Of a stretch of DNA of 64,000 bases, positions 60,436-64,000 are shown piece by piece (positions within the stretch are counted from its first letter, which is position 1; each line of letters opens with the position of its first letter). The position numbers and the translations under genes were made by a program. The notes beneath the pieces were generated by a model. It made no database searches and had not been told where the DNA came from. It saw only the letters and a list, made by a program, of their open reading frames with translations. The DNA is from Atopobiaceae bacterium. GTDB taxonomy: Bacteria > Actinomycetota > Coriobacteriia > Coriobacteriales > Atopobiaceae. The stretch is from positions 1-64,000 of the forward strand of contig JAFWMH010000024.1 of assembly GCA_017510785.1 (NCBI GenBank), given 5' to 3'.

Positions 60436-61545
60436 TTACGTGCTAAATGAGGTCTGCGCAATCTCACACGCCTTGTGCACGGCCTCTAACGTGAACGCGC
60501 CAGCACGGAGACGCTCCCCTACCTTACGGGCGTTATTCACCATAACAACGTATGCTTCCTCGGTAACTCCCGCCAATGCGTCATGCAAGTCGTACAGGCT
60601 CTCAACACACAGGCCAACACCCTCGTCGCGAATCACGTCGGCAATTGCCGCTTTGCTCCACGATACAACAGGCAAGCCGGACGCAAGATACAGTGACGTC
60701 TTGTGCGGATTGTTGATGGTTAGGTACGTACCGTACACACCCGAGCAAGTCGTCCCTTGTGGGCCATCCCATACCAAACCGAACCCGCCATCAAGTTTGC
60801 TAGGCAATTCGTCCGCAGGGAACGAACCCCTATACGTCACCCGCGGCCGGCTTTCGTTTGGCTCGTATCCATCGCCAAAGTACTCAAAGTCCACGTCATC
60901 GGGAATGTCGTACAAATACCCGGCTTTGTCTCTTCGCAAGTTGCCGGCTACAATAACCTTACGAAAACCGACCGACGCAGCCTGGTAGACCGGGACTCCC
61001 ATTGGGGCATCGGGCACGAGGTAGTCGAACAGCCGCAACGAGACGATGCGTTCCCGCGGATACCCTAAGTGCTCGGCCACGAAATCGGCCATATGATCGT
61101 TGTGGACGATAATAGCCTGCGCATACGAGAATACTGCCGATTCCTCCAGTTTGAAACGTTGCGCCTGCGCAAACGACACATCTCCCGTGAGTCCGAGCCG
61201 CACCGACTCAAGATCGTGCACAAGCAATATGAGACGAATGTCCTTCTTTTGCAACGCAGTAACCACTTTGCCAAACCAAATGGTGTGGCAAGCAAAGGGA
61301 ACCTGCATTACCACGCCGTCCCCTTTCTTAAGACTGCTCACCGCCTCGAGCCATCTATTCTTTGCCACACGATGGCCCTTGAGCTTGGCCAAGGCCCCTC
61401 CCACATCACGCCGCTCAACATCGCGCAACCCAAGGCGCGTGAAGCCTGCCTGCGCAAGAATAGCACTCACATCAGCCGGAGCCTTCGCACCTGCGTTTCG
61501 GGCCTCGCCGTCATCCGCCTCCGTTTGCACGTAATACCACTCCAT
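60436..61545 (-). CDS. Gtf3-like glycosyltransferase
   Basis: A 369-residue cytoplasmic protein; ATG 61545 follows AAGGATG, although a TTG six codons earlier is possible. It resembles Gtf3/galactofuranosyltransferase-type enzymes: GDGVVMQVPFACHTIWFGKV, IRLILLVHDLESVRLG, AIIVHNDHMADFVAEHLGYP, then VIVAGNLRRDKAGYLYDIPD and the nucleotide-sugar region GTTCSGVYGTYLTINNPHKT. The donor and acceptor are not readable. Co-direction with the flippase gene 24 bp upstream places it in a surface polysaccharide operon. Confidence 0.85.
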   Translation of the reverse strand: MEWYYVQTEADDGEARNAGAKAPADVSAILAQAGFTRLGLRDVERRDVGGALAKLKGHRVAKNRWLEAVSSLKKGDGVVMQVPFACHTIWFGKVVTALQKKDIRLILLVHDLESVRLGLTGDVSFAQAQRFKLEESAVFSYAQAIIVHNDHMADFVAEHLGYPRERIVSLRLFDYLVPDAPMGVPVYQAASVGFRKVIVAGNLRRDKAGYLYDIPDDVDFEYFGDGYEPNESRPRVTYRGSFPADELPSKLDGGFGLVWDGPQGTTCSGVYGTYLTINNPHKTSLYLASGLPVVSWSKAAIADVIRDEGVGLCVESLYDLHDALAGVTEEAYVVMVNNARKVGERLRAGAFTLEAVHKACEIAQTSFST

Positions 61546-61569
61546 GCAGCTCACATCCTTCAAGGATTG

Positions 61570-63021
61570 TTATTCTTTCCAGTACGCCAGACGGCCAAAC
61601 ACACGCGCAAAGTCCTCATTGCGCGTAACCATGCACCAGCCAAGCGATGCAACCAAATAGAACAACGCCGCCACCACAAACTCCACAAGCACACCAACAA
61701 CCGTGGGAGCAGTACTTCCAAGCAACTGTGCCACCATGCGCATGATCGCAATCATGGCGACGCCAATGCATGCAAAGGGAATGGCGCCAAACAGATTGGC
61801 GCGCAACTCGAACTCCTTGCGCACCACCACCGCTTGATACACAAGTACGGCCACCTCCGCCGCAATCGTGGCGATTGCGGCTCCCATCGCACCCATGGCG
61901 GTAATCGCAAACACATTTATTCCAAGATTGATAACTGCACCTGCACTCACCGAAAGCGTGAAGTCTCGATCACGATGATGTGGCAACAGGTATTGAACGC
62001 CTATAACGTTCGTTGCGCAAATGAGCGGAATAACCAGAGAAAGAACCCGCATGAGCGCCACGCACGGCTCGAATCCCGGCCCAAAGAACACGGGCACAAA
62101 CTCTGGCGCAATGCCAGCAATACCGCATGTTAGGGCAAACGCACACGCAAGCATAAACCACATGGTGGAGCGCACGAGCTGCTTGCCCTCCTCGACTCGA
62201 CCCGCAGCAATTACCTCACTCATCTTCGGCAACACCACCGAACCAAGGGCAGTAATTACGGCCAAAGGCATCTTCGCAATCTTCTCTGCGTAATCGTACA
62301 TGCCAGTTTGATCCATGCCAGCCATTGCGCCGAGCATGACCTTGTCGAGAAGTACATAGAGACTCGACGCTATTACCGGAACGAAGAGTGCAAGGTTTGG
62401 CTTAAGATGGCTTATGACTTTGGGCCAGGTAGGTCGCACCCAATCCACATAGCGCCCTACGAACGGCCAAATGAGCGCGGTATTCATGAGGAACGCGCCC
62501 GCAATAGCCGTAACATATGCCCAAATGTCGGTAGCGTCACGCACGAAGACGAAGATAAAAACTACCGACGCCAAACGAGTGATGAAGTTCCGGATGGTGG
62601 GCACCCGAAACTCCTGCATTCCGAACATAAGCCACGAGACGTCGCCCACCGAACCAATAATCCACATGCTCCAAAGCACCCATAGGAGCAACTGCTCTTG
62701 GCCCCACAGGACCACATATCCCGCGTAAGCCACAAGCACAATCGTCCCAACCAGGCAATTCATGGCAAACGCGTTCCAAAACAAGTCGGATCGAGCGGCA
62801 CGATCGTCACCACATTCGGCAACGCTTCGCACACCATAATTTGCCATACCGAGCATGGCAAACAGCACGAAGTAGTTTACAATAGATTGTGTATACGTAA
62901 ATATGCCATCGCCTTCCGCACCGATAACTCGGGAGAGATACGGTGTGGTTACGATGGGAGTAAGCACCAAAAGAATCTGGTATGCAGAGCTATAGATAAA
63001 GTTCTTGCGAATGCCCGCCAT
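61570..63021 (-). CDS. Wzx-type polysaccharide flippase
   Basis: A 483-residue protein with about 12-14 membrane helices of the MOP/MATE-like exporter family. It begins FIYSSAYQILLVLTPIVTTP followed by YLSRVIGAEGDGIFTYTQSI, the typical Wzx opening, and contains KVMLGAMAGMDQTGMYDYAE. It moves lipid-linked oligosaccharide units across the membrane. Its start overlaps the upstream gene stop (TGATG), so the genes are coupled. Confidence 0.93.
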   Translation of the reverse strand: MAGIRKNFIYSSAYQILLVLTPIVTTPYLSRVIGAEGDGIFTYTQSIVNYFVLFAMLGMANYGVRSVAECGDDRAARSDLFWNAFAMNCLVGTIVLVAYAGYVVLWGQEQLLLWVLWSMWIIGSVGDVSWLMFGMQEFRVPTIRNFITRLASVVFIFVFVRDATDIWAYVTAIAGAFLMNTALIWPFVGRYVDWVRPTWPKVISHLKPNLALFVPVIASSLYVLLDKVMLGAMAGMDQTGMYDYAEKIAKMPLAVITALGSVVLPKMSEVIAAGRVEEGKQLVRSTMWFMLACAFALTCGIAGIAPEFVPVFFGPGFEPCVALMRVLSLVIPLICATNVIGVQYLLPHHRDRDFTLSVSAGAVINLGINVFAITAMGAMGAAIATIAAEVAVLVYQAVVVRKEFELRANLFGAIPFACIGVAMIAIMRMVAQLLGSTAPTVVGVLVEFVVAALFYLVASLGWCMVTRNEDFARVFGRLAYWKE

Positions 63022-64000
63022 CAGCCGTCACCCGCTCTACACGCAGAACAAACAAGGAGCAAAAGTGCGATGCCCGCTCCCAGTACACCAATGGAGAGCG
63101 CGAAAAAAATCGCAAGTTCCGTCTCGCCACGGTCGATGCGCTCGCACTTGATTTCGCCATACCGAAGAGTGAATTTGTTCTTCACCATCCACGACACCTT
63201 GCTAGCCACCCTTACGGCTTGTCGGGCAAACTTCATCGAACCCTCTTCATCGAATGAGGTACAATGCATCTCCACGCCATCGGCCAGAATCGATGCCTCC
63301 GTAAGGTATTGGTCGGAGTCTTTTATGCCCAACTGTGACGTCGTAGTAAGATGAACGCTTTGCGATCCCAGAATGTATACCACGTGATCGAGACTATAAG
63401 CATCGGTTATGAGCTTGTTGTCTTTTAAGCTGCGAACTTCCACGTTCGTACGGGCCACGTACGAAGCCGGAAGCACGCTCGAGCCAACAACATACATACC
63501 CGCACCCGCAAGTAGTGCAATCCCGCAGGTGGCACAAACGGCTGCCACAATATCGCCAATTCGAAACCTGGTCACACATCGCGGAGCAGGTCCGCCAGCG
63601 AACGACGTTCTGTTGACGAATAGTATGGTTTCGCCCAAGCCCATCCCGAGCACCGCCATCGAAATCGGCAGGTACGTAACCACCGTTACCGCCCACATGA
63701 CGGCATACACCACACCGAAGTACGTTAGCTTGGGCTTTTTGCGCAAGAAGAAACCCACAAGGCCCAGCGCATAGCTCGCAAAAAGCACAATGCCGCCAAA
63801 GGCCAGCACTTGCATTATGGTGTTGCTCATACCGGTGTTGTTGATTCTAAAGCCTGCCATCTGGTTAAGGATGGCTTGGTCGGACTTGAGTCCATTGCCC
63901 AAAAGCGGACTCTTCTGCCACGCACGAAAACCAGCCACATAGTCGTCCATGCGAATCGCCCACGAGGGTGAAGTAATCTTCTTTCCCACCACCACAACAA
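63021..64000 (-). CDS. Wzy-like polymerase C-terminus joined to a Wzz-like module, partial
   Basis: The frame enters from beyond the window. The first visible part (MDDYVAGFRAWQKSPLLGNG, then NTGMSNTIMQVLAFGGIVLF) is the last periplasmic loop and helices of an O-antigen polymerase/ligase (Wzy/WaaL) protein. After two more helices near LPISMAVLGMGLGETILFVN there is a new helix (DIVAAVCATCGIALLAGAGM). An outside domain follows (YVARTNVEVRSLKDNKLITD, DQYLTEASILADGVEMHCTS) and a final helix (AIFFALSIGVLGAGIALLLL), a Wzz/chain-length-like layout. The join is in one open frame. Whether it is one protein needs the missing 5' part. Confidence 0.7.
   Translation of the reverse strand, partial: VVVVGKKITSPSWAIRMDDYVAGFRAWQKSPLLGNGLKSDQAILNQMAGFRINNTGMSNTIMQVLAFGGIVLFASYALGLVGFFLRKKPKLTYFGVVYAVMWAVTVVTYLPISMAVLGMGLGETILFVNRTSFAGGPAPRCVTRFRIGDIVAAVCATCGIALLAGAGMYVVGSSVLPASYVARTNVEVRSLKDNKLITDAYSLDHVVYILGSQSVHLTTTSQLGIKDSDQYLTEASILADGVEMHCTSFDEEGSMKFARQAVRVASKVSWMVKNKFTLRYGEIKCERIDRGETELAIFFALSIGVLGAGIALLLLVCSACRAGDG

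Noticed and set aside
1-64000. CRISPR arrays, rRNA or tRNA genes
   Set aside because: No regularly spaced repeat set and no cloverleaf or rRNA-like sequence was recognised by eye in the intergenic regions.

Overview
This window looks like a chromosome segment from a monoderm, fermentative actinobacterium of the class Coriobacteriia (Olsenella/Atopobium/Lancefieldella type). I infer this from the moderately high GC, the secretin-less Tad pilus locus, the sufCBDSU operon with an Rrf2 regulator, the cell-wall proteins with ChW repeats, and the sucrose PTS system. No rRNA or tRNA gene was seen, so the taxonomic call is inference.

Layout. (1) 1-7641 is accessory DNA lying against the 3' end of the GMP synthase ATP-PPase gene (guaA, 7642-8625, minus strand). 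It holds a prophage remnant (serine recombinase, phage 'virulence-like' protein, truncated P27-type small terminase), two toxin-antitoxin loci (DinJ with a broken YafQ; Phd/ParE), a DUF2798-like membrane protein, a TetR fragment, a decapitated metallo-beta-lactamase-fold gene and a decayed DUF4143 ATPase. The last seven codons or so of guaA are mimicked twice inside this DNA (2439-2453 and 4276-4290). This is the pattern left by successive integrations at the guaA 3' end.

(2) 8750-18819 is a Tad/Flp pilus operon read leftward: cpaB, tadZ, tadA, tadB, tadC, flp, an anchored acidic protein, two TadE-like pseudopilins, a large TadG-like protein and a third pseudopilin. A DUF192 protein and a zinc-ribbon/FHA protein follow. 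No secretin and no prepilin peptidase are present here.

(3) 19184-33462 is housekeeping and envelope DNA: zinc-ribbon membrane protein, acyltransferase 3, DUF389 protein with an EF-hand loop, ruvC-ruvA-ruvB, a DUF4012 surface protein, a NadE-like protein whose catalytic motifs are all altered, dnaE, and a lone mannose-type EIIA.

(4) 33567-39242 carries a broken PIN-domain gene and the suf Fe-S assembly operon (sufC, B, D, S, U and an Rrf2 regulator). It starts at a promoter overlapped by repeated GAATTAGG-type motifs and ends at a strong hairpin.

(5) 39253-48468 holds a six-ChW-repeat CHAP amidase-like protein, class II aldolase (fba) with a duplicated 3' end, an M18 aminopeptidase, a lipoprotein, and an L,D-transpeptidase with a very long charged cytoplasmic region. 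(6) 47485-53479 is a sucrose regulon: LacI-type regulator, EIIBCA permease, fructokinase and GH32 sucrose-6-phosphate hydrolase, with operator-like palindromes. (7) 53513-60394 has three Cof-type HAD phosphatases, trmL, an AI-2E-type permease, rpiB and a CDF transporter fused to a GNAT acetyltransferase. (8) 60436-64000 begins a surface polysaccharide locus: glycosyltransferase, flippase, and a Wzy-like protein that appears fused to a Wzz-like module and runs off the window.

The most unusual non-coding signal is a pair of hairpin elements (54965-55054 and 58543-58619). They share a same-length 39-nt core (29 of 39 identical) but have unrelated, self-complementary stems. Both sit between convergent genes. 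Other palindromes and 3'-end duplications (fba, rpiB) suggest recurrent small-element insertion at gene ends in this genome.
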